From UBA6163 sp041753075 (GTDB taxonomy: Bacteria > Planctomycetota > Planctomycetia > Pirellulales > Pirellulaceae), in assembly GCA_041753075.1 (NCBI GenBank), contig JBGSVE010000036.1, positions 25,538-89,537 on the forward strand: DNA of 64,000 nucleotides, given 5' to 3'. Numbering within the stretch: the first letter of the stretch is position 1; each line of letters opens with the position of its first letter. Both the position numbers and the translations under genes were made by a program. The notes under the pieces are model-generated. The model had not been told where the DNA came from. It ran no database searches and saw only the letters and a program-made list of their open reading frames with translations. This document shows positions 40,503 to 49,900 of the stretch, in pieces.

Positions 40503-41975
40503 ATGTCAAAGACGCTTGCCAGCCCCCATCCTTCGGTCAAGGTTCGCCACACCGAATGTTTCATCAACAATGAATGGGTTCCGGCCGCCAGCGGCAAGAC
40601 GTTTGCGACGGTAAACCCGGCCACCGAAGAAGAAATTGCGCAGGTCGCCGAGGGTGACGCAGCCGACATTGATCGCGCGGCAAAAGCGGCTCGCGCGGCC
40701 TTTGATTCCGGCGAATGGCCAAAGATGGACGCTCGCGATCGTGGTCGTTTGATCTATCGATTGGCGGATGCCATCGAGAACGAAATCGACGAATTGGCAG
40801 CGCTCGAAACGCTCGACAACGGCAAACCGCTACGCGACAGCCGCCACATCGACATTCCGCTGGTGATCGATTGTTTGCGCTACTACGCCGGCTTCGCCGA
40901 CAAAATCCAAGGCGCGACGATTCCGATTCGGGGCAAGTATTTTTGCTACACGCGCCGCGAACCGATCGGTGTCGCCGGCCAAATCATCCCCTGGAATTTT
41001 CCGATGCTGATGGCGTCGTGGAAATGGGGGCCGGCATTGGCCGCCGGTTGCACGATCGTGATGAAGCCCGCCGAGCAAACGCCGTTGACCTGTTTGCGAA
41101 TGGCACAATTGGCCAAGGAAGTCGGCTTTCCCGATGGCGTCATCAACGTTGTGCCCGGGTTCGGCCCGACTGCCGGTGCGGCGACGGTCAAGCATCCGAT
41201 GATTGACAAGATTGCCTTCACCGGCGAGCACATCACGGCGCAAACGATCACCCGCGATTCGGCCGCGACGTTGAAGCGACTGACGTTTGAACTTGGCGGC
41301 AAAAGTCCGAACGTGGTCTTGGCGGATGCCGATCTCGATGCTGCGGCCCGCGGTGCCTACATCGGATTGTTCCTCAACCAAGGCCAGTGCTGTTGCGCCG
41401 GCAGCCGGTTGTTTGTCCAGAAAAGTGTTCAGGACAAGTTTCTCGAGAAGCTGGAAAAGTTGACCAATAGCCGCAAGGTTGGCGATCCCTTCGCGACCGA
41501 TACCGAACAGGGTCCGCAGATCGACCAGAAGCAATACAACAAGATCATGCAATACATCGACAAGGGCAAGCAAGAAGGAGCCGAGTTGGTCACGGGCGGT
41601 AAGCGCGTCGGCGACAAGGGTTACTTCATCGAGCCCACGATTTTCACCGGTGTCGAGGACAAGATGTCGATCGCGACAGACGAAATCTTCGGGCCGGTGC
41701 TCAGTGTGTTGACGTTCGACGACACCGACGACATGATCCGCCGGGCCAATCAAACGTTCTACGGATTGGCGGCCGCGATTTGGACTCGCGACATTTCCAA
41801 GGCGCATGATTTTGCCGCGCGAGTTCGCGCCGGAACCGTGTGGGTCAATTGCTACGACGTGTTTGATGCCGCCGCACCGTTCGGCGGTTTTAAGATGAGC
41901 GGTTATGGTCGCGAGCTCGGCGAAGAGGGTCTGAAGGCGTACACCGAAAGCAAGACCGTCACCGTGGCGCTGTGA
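40503..41975 (+). CDS. NAD(P)-dependent aldehyde dehydrogenase
   Basis: The start is set at the ATG at 40503 (MSKTLASPHPSVKVRHTE), giving 490 residues; the open frame upstream to 40383 is not family-like. Motifs: IPWNFPMLMASWKWGPALAAG, the general-base glutamate in FELGGKSPN, the nucleophile in NQGQCCCAGSR, EIFGPVLSV, and PFGGFKMSGYGRE near the C-terminus. The usual GSTxxG dinucleotide loop is replaced by FTGEHITAQTI. It oxidises aldehydes to acids. The closest resemblance is to the ALDH1/2-like general family, and the substrate cannot be read from sequence. The downstream hydrolase starts 38 bp after the stop and may be co-transcribed. Confidence 0.94.
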   Translation: MSKTLASPHPSVKVRHTECFINNEWVPAASGKTFATVNPATEEEIAQVAEGDAADIDRAAKAARAAFDSGEWPKMDARDRGRLIYRLADAIENEIDELAALETLDNGKPLRDSRHIDIPLVIDCLRYYAGFADKIQGATIPIRGKYFCYTRREPIGVAGQIIPWNFPMLMASWKWGPALAAGCTIVMKPAEQTPLTCLRMAQLAKEVGFPDGVINVVPGFGPTAGAATVKHPMIDKIAFTGEHITAQTITRDSAATLKRLTFELGGKSPNVVLADADLDAAARGAYIGLFLNQGQCCCAGSRLFVQKSVQDKFLEKLEKLTNSRKVGDPFATDTEQGPQIDQKQYNKIMQYIDKGKQEGAELVTGGKRVGDKGYFIEPTIFTGVEDKMSIATDEIFGPVLSVLTFDDTDDMIRRANQTFYGLAAAIWTRDISKAHDFAARVRAGTVWVNCYDVFDAAAPFGGFKMSGYGRELGEEGLKAYTESKTVTVAL

Positions 41976-42012
41976 GCCTGCCACATCCATTGAAAGTTCA
42001 GGAAACCGCAGT

Positions 42013-42897
42013 TTGACCGACACACTGACGACGGAGCGAATTTGTGCCAGCGGCCATGACGACAAACTGCACGCGCGGCTGTGGCAACCCATCGCCGCAC
42101 CGGTGCGCGGTTGCATCATCGTGGTGCATGGACTTGGTGAACATGGCGCGCGATACAAGCCGGTCGCCGATGCCGTCGCGGGCGATGGTTGGGCGATGTT
42201 TGCGGCAGACTTGCGCGGCCATGGTCTGTCGCCTGGACGCCGCGGCCATGTGTCCAGCTACCGGCGATTGCTCGAAGATATCCAAGCCATGCGCGAGTCG
42301 GTTGCCGATCTTTTGCCCGCTGCGCCGCAGGTTTTGCTCGGCCACAGCATGGGCGGCAACCTGGCGTCAAACTATGTCTTGCGCAGCGCCGAGTTCGCCG
42401 GTGCAATCGCGCCGCCAATCGGTCTGGTGCTGAGCGCACCGATGTTCTTGCCCGCCCAGCCGCCGAATCGAACTCAAATCATGGCCGCCTGGCTAACCGG
42501 CTACTTTGTTCCTTGGCTGACGATTCGCGCACCGGTCGATACCTCGCGATTGACCCGCAACGAAGCGGTTGTTCGCTCGCTGCGAAGCGATCCGTTGGTG
42601 CATCGTCGGTTGTCGCTATATCTCGGTACCCAGTTGCTCGCCCAGGGTCGCTATGCGCTCGACGAAGCAGCCCGAATCGATTTGTCAACGCTGGTGATTC
42701 ACGGTGAAGCCGATCCGGTTACCAGCCATCGGGCCAGCGAGTCGTTCGCGATTCGCGCCGGCGACAACGTCGAATTCGTAGTCTTCCCCGAGATGCTGCA
42801 CGAGTTATTTCACGAAACCGATGCGAGCATTGTCTACGATACGCTACGCCGCTGGCTCCGCAATCGAATCGAGAATCATCTGCGACTCAAAGAGTAG
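42013..42897 (+). CDS. Alpha/beta hydrolase, monoacylglycerol-lipase-like
   Basis: The start is TTG at 42013, with AGGAAA about 7-8 bases upstream (MTDTLTTERICASGHDDKL); 294 residues. An early strand carries the oxyanion motif VVHGLGEHGARY, then the nucleophile elbow LLGHSMGGN, the acid in LVIHGEADPVTSH and the catalytic His in MLHELFHE. DLRGHGLSPGRRGHVSSY is characteristic of the serine aminopeptidase / monoglyceride lipase (Hydrolase_4) family. It would cleave monoacylglycerols or lysophospholipids in the cytoplasm. The TAG stop (42895-42897) is supplied by the palindromic element that separates it from cmk. Confidence 0.88.
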   Translation: MTDTLTTERICASGHDDKLHARLWQPIAAPVRGCIIVVHGLGEHGARYKPVADAVAGDGWAMFAADLRGHGLSPGRRGHVSSYRRLLEDIQAMRESVADLLPAAPQVLLGHSMGGNLASNYVLRSAEFAGAIAPPIGLVLSAPMFLPAQPPNRTQIMAAWLTGYFVPWLTIRAPVDTSRLTRNEAVVRSLRSDPLVHRRLSLYLGTQLLAQGRYALDEAARIDLSTLVIHGEADPVTSHRASESFAIRAGDNVEFVVFPEMLHELFHETDASIVYDTLRRWLRNRIENHLRLKE

Positions 42898-42914
42898 AAC
42901 AATTGTTCTACAAA
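42891..42914. repeat. Perfect 18-bp palindrome overlapping a stop codon
   Basis: GTAGAACAATTGTTCTAC at 42894-42911 is a perfect palindrome. Its TAG is the stop of the hydrolase gene, and the cmk stop (TAA on the minus strand, 42919-42917) is 5 bases beyond the palindrome. The whole 19-bp convergent gap is made of this element. Confidence 0.9.
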
Positions 42915-42916
42915 GT

Positions 42917-43615
42917 TTAGCGAGCGACCAGCTCTTGGCGACGTGATTGGATAATCGACAACACGGTTTGCAACACCTCTTCGGTTGACAAGCCATCGCT
43001 TTGCACCAACACGGCATCGACCGCTGGGCGGAGCCGACCGATCGGGCGCATGCGATCTTCGAGGTCGCGTTGATTCTGTTGCGCCAAAATATCCTCCAAC
43101 GGCAAATGGCGACCGCTGGCGACCAATTGTTGTTGTCGTCGCTTGGCACGTTCCTCCGGTGACGCGGTCAGGAAAATCTTGCATTCAGCTTGGGGAAACA
43201 CGTCGCTGCCTTGGTCCCGCCCTTCCGTTACAACGTCACGTCCGATCGCGTAGTCGCGTTGTTTCTCAGTCAGTGCGCGACGAATTTCTGGTTGATCGGC
43301 AACGTATCGAATGACTGCCGTGACTGAAGGCATACGCACCAAGCCGCTGACATCCTCGCCGCCCAAATAAATCCGGTCGTCACGAAATTCAATTTCCGAG
43401 CGGTTGCAGATTTCGATCAATTCATCAGCGCGCGACCAATCGGCATCGGCACGAATGGCCGCCAACGTGACGGCGCGATACAACGCACCGGTGTCCAAGA
43501 AATCGAACCCAAGCGACTGTGCAACTTGGCGAGCGATGCTGCTTTTCCCAGCCCCGGCGGGGCCATCAATCGTCACAATCACGCGGTTTCTCTCCACAAC
43601 CTTCAAGCTAATCAA
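42917..43615 (-). CDS. cmk: Cytidylate kinase
   Basis: It phosphorylates CMP/dCMP with ATP. The 232-residue protein has the P-loop TIDGPAGAGKSSIARQVA, the CMP-binding FLDTGALYRAVTLAA, SEIEF and the NMP-domain segment VADQPEIRRALTEKQRDYA, then VTEGRDQGSDVFPQAECKIF and the lid SPEERAKRRQQQL. All are standard family positions. It starts at MISLKVVERNRVIV. The usual GRD-x-GT motif reads GRDQGSD, a conservative change. Convergent with the lipase-like gene. Confidence 0.95.
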   Translation of the reverse strand: MISLKVVERNRVIVTIDGPAGAGKSSIARQVAQSLGFDFLDTGALYRAVTLAAIRADADWSRADELIEICNRSEIEFRDDRIYLGGEDVSGLVRMPSVTAVIRYVADQPEIRRALTEKQRDYAIGRDVVTEGRDQGSDVFPQAECKIFLTASPEERAKRRQQQLVASGRHLPLEDILAQQNQRDLEDRMRPIGRLRPAVDAVLVQSDGLSTEEVLQTVLSIIQSRRQELVAR

Positions 43616-43632
43616 ATTGCAGAACGATTGAA

Positions 43633-43649
43633 GACAATTGTTCTACAAT
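43633..43649. repeat. Half palindromic element upstream of cmk
   Basis: GACAATTGTTCTACAAT is the same core as the other elements, with a single arm. It lies in the gap between the cmk start (43615) and the M20 gene end (43716), so here it is not at a stop codon of the nearest gene. Confidence 0.75.
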
Positions 43650-43715
43650 CGCCTCTCCACTACTATCAATGACATTCTAGCGCGCCACGCCAAATTAAGC
43701 CACTTGACCAGCCAC

Positions 43716-45062
43716 TTAATTCCCGCCGCTGCCCAGTTGGTCGCAAACGACCGACGCCATCGACAAGACTCCAACTTTCAGGCACGGCTCATCGACATCA
43801 AATTGCGGCGTATGCACGCCTGCGATGATGCCTCGGGAAACGTTGGCCACGCCGAGCCGATAATAGAATCCCGGAATCTCGTTGGCGAAGTAGGAAAAGT
43901 CCTCGCCACCCATTCCTGGAATCGTCTCGATCACGTTGTCGGTACCGAACAATCGTGACATCGTACCGGTGGCCGCTTTGGCCAAGTCAGTGTTGTTGTT
44001 GATCGATGGATAACCCTTGCGATATTCCAATTCGTGCTTCGCACCGTGCGCCGCGGTGACTCCGGCGAGTGTTCGATTCATCAATTCAATGACGTGATCG
44101 CGAACCTCGGTATCGTAGGTGCGGACTGTGCCGGCCATGACAACGGATTCCGCGATGATGTTCTCGCGGTTGCCGCCTTCGATCATGCCGATACTGATCA
44201 CGAGTGGATCGAGCGTGTTGGTTTCACGGCTGCGAATCATTTGTAGCGCGTTGATCGCTTGAGCCGCCACGGCGATCGCATCGACGCCTTTGTGCGGTGC
44301 CGAACCGTGAGCCATCGTGCCGGTGATGGTAATCTTGAAGCGATCGCTGTTCGCGCTGGCGGCACCGACTGCATAACCGATCTTGCCAACTTCCATCGGT
44401 CCCTCGACGCCCGCCTGCGGTCCATTCATCGGTGCCGACAAGGGCGAGCAATGCAGTCCAAAGATCGCGGCGGGTCGAGGATTATCGAGCGCTCCCTGGG
44501 CGACCATCAACTTCGCGCCCCAGTCACCCACAAACGTCACCGGCATGGCTTCTTCGGCGGGCTGAAAAATAAACTTGACCGACCCGTTAACAAGCTTGCG
44601 ATGCTTGGCCAACAATTCCGCCACGCCGAGCGCCGACGTGACATGCACATCATGGCCGCAGGCATGCATCACGCCAGAATTTTCGGAGCGGTATTCGGTT
44701 TGGCCGGCCTCCATGATCGGTAGCGCATCCATGTCCGCACGAACAGCGATACAACGCCCTGGATTTTCCGCCGACGCACCATTGCCGTACAACATTGCGA
44801 CCAACCCATGTCCAGCGATGCCGGTTTGGACGCTGAGCCCGAGATCGCGCAATCGCAAGGCAACGAACCGCGCCGTTCGCTCTTCTTGATTGGGCAACTC
44901 GGGGTGACGATGCAGCTCGCGGCGCGTTTCGACCAAGCGCGGAAACATCTGTTCGACCTCGGCGCGAAACAATTCATCGCGCGAGCCGTTGTCGGCACCG
45001 TATGCGGTTGTCGCCAACAACACAAGCAAATTCGCTAACCCAAAACACGTCGCAAACTTCAT
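43716..45062 (-). CDS. Secreted M20-family amidohydrolase / aminoacylase
   Basis: The start is set at the ATG at 45062 because it begins a clear signal peptide (MKFATCFGLANLLVLLATTAYGA); the frame opens further upstream at 45119. The mature part resembles M20D peptidases (HipO/AmaA: N-acyl amino acid or peptide hydrolysis). Motifs: RRELHRHPELPNQE, AVRADMDALPI, the metal site MHACGHDVHVTSALG, FIFQPAEEAMP, GLHCSP, AHGSAPHKGVDAI and GMGGEDFSYFANEIPG. It would act in the periplasm on acylated or N-blocked amino acids. Divergent from the membrane-protein gene at 45286. Confidence 0.9.
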   Translation of the reverse strand: MKFATCFGLANLLVLLATTAYGADNGSRDELFRAEVEQMFPRLVETRRELHRHPELPNQEERTARFVALRLRDLGLSVQTGIAGHGLVAMLYGNGASAENPGRCIAVRADMDALPIMEAGQTEYRSENSGVMHACGHDVHVTSALGVAELLAKHRKLVNGSVKFIFQPAEEAMPVTFVGDWGAKLMVAQGALDNPRPAAIFGLHCSPLSAPMNGPQAGVEGPMEVGKIGYAVGAASANSDRFKITITGTMAHGSAPHKGVDAIAVAAQAINALQMIRSRETNTLDPLVISIGMIEGGNRENIIAESVVMAGTVRTYDTEVRDHVIELMNRTLAGVTAAHGAKHELEYRKGYPSINNNTDLAKAATGTMSRLFGTDNVIETIPGMGGEDFSYFANEIPGFYYRLGVANVSRGIIAGVHTPQFDVDEPCLKVGVLSMASVVCDQLGSGGN

Positions 45063-45087
45063 TTCAATGCTACTCCGATAATTTGGC

Positions 45088-45124
45088 GTTCGGTTAGTGA
45101 GCGGACTGACGCTAGCCACCGGCC
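45088..45124. repeat. Second intergenic repeat family, single copy
   Basis: GTGAGCGGACTGACGCTAGC (45098-45117) followed by CACCGG resembles the left arm of the palindrome at 63268-63337 (GTGAGCGGACGGGCGATAGC, then CCCCGG). It lies in the M20/membrane-protein divergent gap. The rest of this gap (45125-45285) shows nothing convincing. Confidence 0.5.
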
Positions 45125-45285
45125 TCTCCTGACATCATACATTATGGATGAATCGTCGCCGACGTTGCGACCGCGGAGCGTCGTAGAACACTGCCTCAAC
45201 CAGCCGTCTGGTGAATTCTTGACCGTCTGCGACAATACCCACCTGCCGTTTCAGGTTTAACTTTGCTTCCCGTCTCAGCGTTGCG

Positions 45286-46047
45286 ATGAATCGGATCACT
45301 TCCAAACTCGACCTCGTCCGCGCCGACGATTTGCATTCGACCGAGGATGAATTTCGCCGTCAGCATCCGCTTGTTTGGGCGACGACGCTGTACGGGCCAT
45401 TGTTTTTGACTGTGGCAATCATGGCGTTGATTATCGCGTTTGCCGGATGGAGCTTTGCGCAAAAAATCATTGCTCATGCGCTGATTGCGTTGGTGCTTTT
45501 AGGCCGCTTCATCATCTTAAACGGAGCCGAAGGAAGCTTTACCGACACCAGCGGCCCGCTCTCATCCGGTCATTTGTTTGCGATCGTCTCGTACCTGGAC
45601 CTGATGACCGCAGTCATGTTGGCGTTTCACATCGGCTTCTTATTTCGTTTGCCGTATGTGGGAACACGGATTGCGGCGCTCGTCACCGATGGCCATTTTA
45701 TTTTGGACGCTCAACCGTGGATGCGACGAGCCACGTTTTTCGGTCTGATCGCCTTCGTCGGATTCCCCTTGGCGGCAACGGGCAGCATCGGCGGATCAAT
45801 CTTCGGGCGGTTGTTGGGGATGAGTCGCTTCGCCACATTCTTTGGCATTTTGATCGGCACGCTACTGGGCAACGGGTCGATGTATTTTTTCTCCGACATG
45901 ATGGGAAACTACATCGACAAAGACAATCCCTACCTTCGCTACGGAGGCTTCGCCGTCGTCGCCATCATCGTCGTGATTCTCGAGCGCCGATACCGCAAAC
46001 TGCGTGATCGTTACGCCAGCGACGCCGAGAACGTTCATACATTGTAG
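45286..46047 (+). CDS. Multi-pass membrane protein, possibly small multidrug-export (COG2426) type
   Basis: The 253-residue protein has five to six hydrophobic segments: about 35-53, 57-78, 98-120, 145-165, 172-205 and 215-235. The segment FPLAATGSIGGSIFGRLLGM followed by FFGILIGTLLGN resembles the 'P-x-x-x-TG-x-x-x-G-x-x-x-A/G-x-LLG' signature of the putative small multidrug export family, but other family motifs are not clear. No catalytic residues seen. The TAG stop (46045-46047) is part of the palindromic element. The Uma2-family gene follows 62 bp downstream in the same direction. Confidence 0.7.
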   Translation: MNRITSKLDLVRADDLHSTEDEFRRQHPLVWATTLYGPLFLTVAIMALIIAFAGWSFAQKIIAHALIALVLLGRFIILNGAEGSFTDTSGPLSSGHLFAIVSYLDLMTAVMLAFHIGFLFRLPYVGTRIAALVTDGHFILDAQPWMRRATFFGLIAFVGFPLAATGSIGGSIFGRLLGMSRFATFFGILIGTLLGNGSMYFFSDMMGNYIDKDNPYLRYGGFAVVAIIVVILERRYRKLRDRYASDAENVHTL

Positions 46048-46064
46048 AACAATGGTGTCAATTA
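46041..46064. repeat. Palindromic element overlapping the membrane-protein stop
   Basis: ATTGTAGAACAATGGTGTCA, then ATTA: a diverged copy in which the second half is degraded. The TAG at 46045-46047 is the stop codon of the membrane protein (HTL-stop). Confidence 0.75.
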
Positions 46065-46109
46065 TTTATCCGACTGGTCCGCTGAAACCCTCGCCGCCAA
46101 AGAATAACC

Positions 46110-46745
46110 ATGTCTCTGTTGATCCATGACCGCACGATCAGTGCCGCGTTGATTGAACAACGTCGGGCCAGCGGTTTGGATCGTTATGACGAAGTTTGGG
46201 ATGGCGTCTATGTGATGTCACCCAGTGCCGATATCAATCATCAGGATTTAGCGGGTGAGCTGACCGCGACACTCAAGCTGGTCATCGATTGGCGCGGACT
46301 CGGTCGCACGCTGCCCGGTGCGAACGTCAGCGACCGGCGCAAAGACTGGACGCACAACTACCGCATCCCGGACGTTTTAATTTTCCTCAACGAGAACAGT
46401 GCCGAGAATTGCGGTGCCTTTTGGTTGGGCGGTCCCGACTTGGCGATCGAAATCACTTCGCCGGACGAGCACACGCTTGAAAAACTCGGGTTCTATGCCA
46501 AGGTGCGAACATCCGAATTGCTGGTCATCGACCGCGATCCGGTGCGATTGAGTTTGTATCGGCGCTTATGCGATCCACAGTCGCAGGAGGCGAGAATGGA
46601 ACTTGTCGCACAAACTTCGCGATCCGGGATCTCGCGAATTGCCAGCATCGCCCTGGGGATCGATTTTGAATGGAGCGAAGATCAAAAAATTCTGCGGTTG
46701 TTGCAAAGCAATCAGACCATTCGCGAAATCACGATTAGCGCTTAG
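46110..46745 (+). CDS. Uma2-family (DUF820) endonuclease-fold protein
   Basis: The 211-residue protein has the Uma2 pattern: YDEVWDGVYVMSPSADINHQ (E-x-x-x-G near the N-terminus and H in the first helix), YRIPDVLIF (the PD catalytic aspartate), then GPDLAIEITSPDEHTLEKLG (the E...K part of the PD-(D/E)XK-like core) and FYAKVRTSELLVID. The family belongs to the restriction-endonuclease-like superfamily. It is abundant in cyanobacteria and planctomycetes, and its biological role is unclear. It has no toxin or methylase partner here. Its stop overlaps the stop of an inverted Uma2 remnant by 4 bp. Confidence 0.85.
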   Translation: MSLLIHDRTISAALIEQRRASGLDRYDEVWDGVYVMSPSADINHQDLAGELTATLKLVIDWRGLGRTLPGANVSDRRKDWTHNYRIPDVLIFLNENSAENCGAFWLGGPDLAIEITSPDEHTLEKLGFYAKVRTSELLVIDRDPVRLSLYRRLCDPQSQEARMELVAQTSRSGISRIASIALGIDFEWSEDQKILRLLQSNQTIREITISA

Positions 46746-46891
46746 CTGAGTTCATCGTGAATCGGACCGGCAGGATTCGTTTCTCGAATTTCTCCTCGAA
46801 TCAATTCAATGCGGTTCGCGTTTTGATCAAACGCGCCCTGATTGACCATTCGGTCATACTGCCCAGTCGTCAGATGCAACGTTGTACTCAT
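46742..46891 (-). pseudogene. Truncated Uma2-family N-terminal remnant
   Basis: A 49-codon frame runs from the ATG at 46891 to TAA 46744-46742. It reads MSTTLHLTTGQYDRMV..., then RIELIRGEIRETNPAGPIHD, which is the N-terminal signature of Uma2/DUF820 proteins (Y-x-x-M-x-x-x-G-x-F ... E-L-I-x-G-E-I ... P-x-G-x-x-H). It stops after DELS, before the catalytic core. It is tail-to-tail with the intact Uma2 gene, overlapping it by 4 bp. Most likely this is a gene remnant. Confidence 0.7.
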
Positions 46892-46927
46892 AGTTCGCCC
46901 TGCGTGCCTATTGCCAGTCGTTTGTAC

Positions 46928-46962
46928 GTTCCCAAACGGTTGGGGGCAACCGTTCTACAATG
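46928..46962. repeat. Variant palindromic element after the subtilase stop
   Basis: On the minus strand: CATTGTAGAACGGTTG, then CCCCC, then AACCGTTTGGGAAC. The core CAATTG of the other copies is changed to CGGTTG, and the opposite arm is changed in step to CAACCG, so the dyad is kept. It begins right after the subtilase stop at 46963. Confidence 0.75.
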
Positions 46963-49900
46963 TTACACGAGCCAATTCTCAATTGATCTGAAGATCGTGT
47001 CGTGAAGTTCACTGCTCGCCTTGACGTTGCTTGGCGAAGCAATTTGGTCATCAAGCGGAATCTCAATTGCCGGTGAGTTCTTGACCGATTGCGTATCGCC
47101 AATGATGTTACCGGCTGAGCTATCCAAAGCGGTGACATTGAATTCGGAATCGGTAAATTCCTCGGTCGATATACCCGACCGGACGGCTGTTGGCGGCGGT
47201 GATTGCACACTTGGCGACGCAATTGACGGTGCGGCAATCGATGATTCACCTTCGCCGCTGGCTCCGGTCCGTCGTCGTCGCGCAATCTCATTGATCACGG
47301 ACAAGGCTTCATTGAGTACGGCACGATTGTCACCCGATACATCGTAAAACCGAAACGCGGAAGGTTCGACGAGCGTGGCATTTGCCAAGACGTTACCTGG
47401 CCCAATGATTCTCGTCCGCGGTATCGGGGTCACCGCCTGGTCCTCGAGCGTTACATTTCGAGAGCGAGCGACCGCGTTGACGATCGCCAACGCGTCACTG
47501 GTATCAACTCTACCGTTCCCTGTAACATCGAAACGATCGATCGGATTGGTCCAGTCCAGCGGTCCGGTTATCGCCGCCGTGGCTAAGCCGTTAACAAAGA
47601 TGCGGCGAAACTGGCCATCGGTGACTTCATTGCGATTGTAAACCCATCCGGCGTCAAACGTGATGGCATCGCCTGCGTTGGCAATCGCCGTGAGCAATCG
47701 ATTTGGCGTCGACGCGGCGATGATGCTGCTGTTCAAAATCGCTTGGTTATTCCCCGTCCCGCGAATGTCGATCATATCGACTCTTGCCAACGCGGCCGCA
47801 CCGAGCGAAATCATCTCCACCGTTTCGCCTTCGCCCTGCAATACAATCGCACGAGCTAAGGCAGCACCGGGTTCGATCGTGATCGTGAACGTTTGGGCAA
47901 TCGAAAGATCCGACCCGCCATTGAGCGCACCGCCATTGTCACGCACCCGCACCGTGACCGTTGCTACGCCCGCCGCAGTTGGACTGGGTGTGAATGTCAA
48001 TTGGCCGCTGTTGCTGATATCGGGAAGCACGGCGAACAGCCCCGCTTGATCGACCGCAATCACATAGTCGGAAACCAATTGGCCGGCATCATCGGGGCCT
48101 CCACCGGACATAAAACCGGCTGCAAAATTAGGTCGCGTCTGCGCTCCATCATCCGCATTGACGACTGTGTTTGCACCAAGCGTGAACGTGGGCGCTGTGT
48201 TGACCGGCAAAACGTTGATGGCAAACGTTTTTGTCGTGCGGTTCAGGCCGTTACTGGCCAGTCCACCGTTGTCCGCCAGCGACACCTCGACATTGACCGA
48301 CCCGGATTTGGCAGGGCTTGGTACGAACGTCAATCGGCCCGTCGCGTCGATCTGTGGTGCAGTGGTAAAGAAGCTCGCGTCGGTGACAATTGCAAACGCA
48401 TCGAGTGTTTGTGTCGCTTCGTCGTTGGCACCACCGGGCGAGATATTGGTCACAAATCCGGCTATCGATTGCGCTCCAGCGGTTCGCGCGACCGACGTCG
48501 ATGCCGGAACCGTGAACGCCGGCGGATCATTCACCGGCGCGACGGTAACGGTTAGTCGACGTGTTAGCGTAATGTCATCAGCAGTGTCGTTCACACCATC
48601 GGCACCCGCATCAATTATTTGCACGGTCATTATCACCGGATCGGTGTTTTGCGTATTGGCGTTCAGTACCGTGCTGAACTGCAATTGGGCCGACGCGGCT
48701 GCGCTGACATGAACGACTTGCCCGCTGGCAATAATGCTGGTGTTTGAACTGATCACTGTGAACCGCGGCGTTGGGCCAATCGATCGGCCTTGCTCGACGA
48801 CGCTGAACGAGATCGACTGCGGCCCAGAATCCTCGGCGATCGCCACCGGTGCCACGGGAGTGGACTGGGTCATGAAGTCGAGCCCGACAATTGCATTGGT
48901 TCCGGTCAAGACAATTCGGTGAGAGCCGTTAACGAGTGTATTGGCCAACACGTTGATCTCGGTGACCGATTGGTTGGTCGCGATCCGCTGCGGGATTGCG
49001 ACAATATCAAGCGTGCCGGTGTTTCCTGGACCGGATGTGTCGTTATCGAAATTGGCCAGCACGACCGGCGAACGGCTCAAGCTGGTTGCATTGGCCAGCC
49101 CGATGCCCTCAAGCGGTTGGAACGTGATCGCACCGCCGACGACCGACGTGTTGCGGAAGATGGCCAACTCGCGGCTGTTGACGCGGCTGGCCACGATGTC
49201 CAAATCCCCGTCGCCGTCGATGTCGCCGACGCTCATCCGATCCACAGCGGTGGTTGTGCCAACGAGCGCGGGCTCCACTTGCAAACCACCGGCCGCGGTG
49301 GACGACAAAATCGTAATCGAGTTGGTACCGGCATTGCTGACCGCAAGATCCGGGCGAAGATCACCATTGAAGTCGCCGACGACCAATTCAATCGGGTTGC
49401 CTTGCACCGGGTAGTATTGCCCATCATGAGTCAGGGTGCCGGTGCCGTTGTTTACGAACAAGGCGACATCACCGAACGGCGAATCGGCGCGACTTGGCGT
49501 GGGATGCAGGATAACAATGTCGTCGACGCCATCACCCGAAAAATCAGCGGCGACGATGCTGTTGGGATTATCGCCAGGAACGGGGATCGCCGCCCCAGCG
49601 GTAAACCGTCCGCTGCCATCATTGATCAAGATGTTAAACGATTCGTCATTGTCTTTAATGAATCGCGGCGGCTGGGAGCCAGGAACAATTCGGACGATGC
49701 CGCGATTTACCACGGCCAAGTCTGGCGAATCGTCGTTATTAAAATCACCAATCGTAATGTCAAACGGATTGACGCCCACCGGGACCGAGATCCGCGATGC
49801 GAAACGGTTCGTTGTGGGGTCGTAATCCAACAACACCAAAACATTGTTACTCGCCAAACCAACGACAGCGATATCGACGCCCGAACCGTCACCATTGAAT

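Noticed and set aside
40830..42158. Minus-strand open frame of 442 codons
   Set aside because: It is antisense to the aldehyde dehydrogenase and the lipase-like gene, both with full motif sets; its translation shows no family pattern.
45144..45260. Small plus-strand frame of 38 codons (MDESSPTLRPRS...)
   Set aside because: No ribosome site or recognisable motif, and it lies in a gap with repeat remnants; probably chance.
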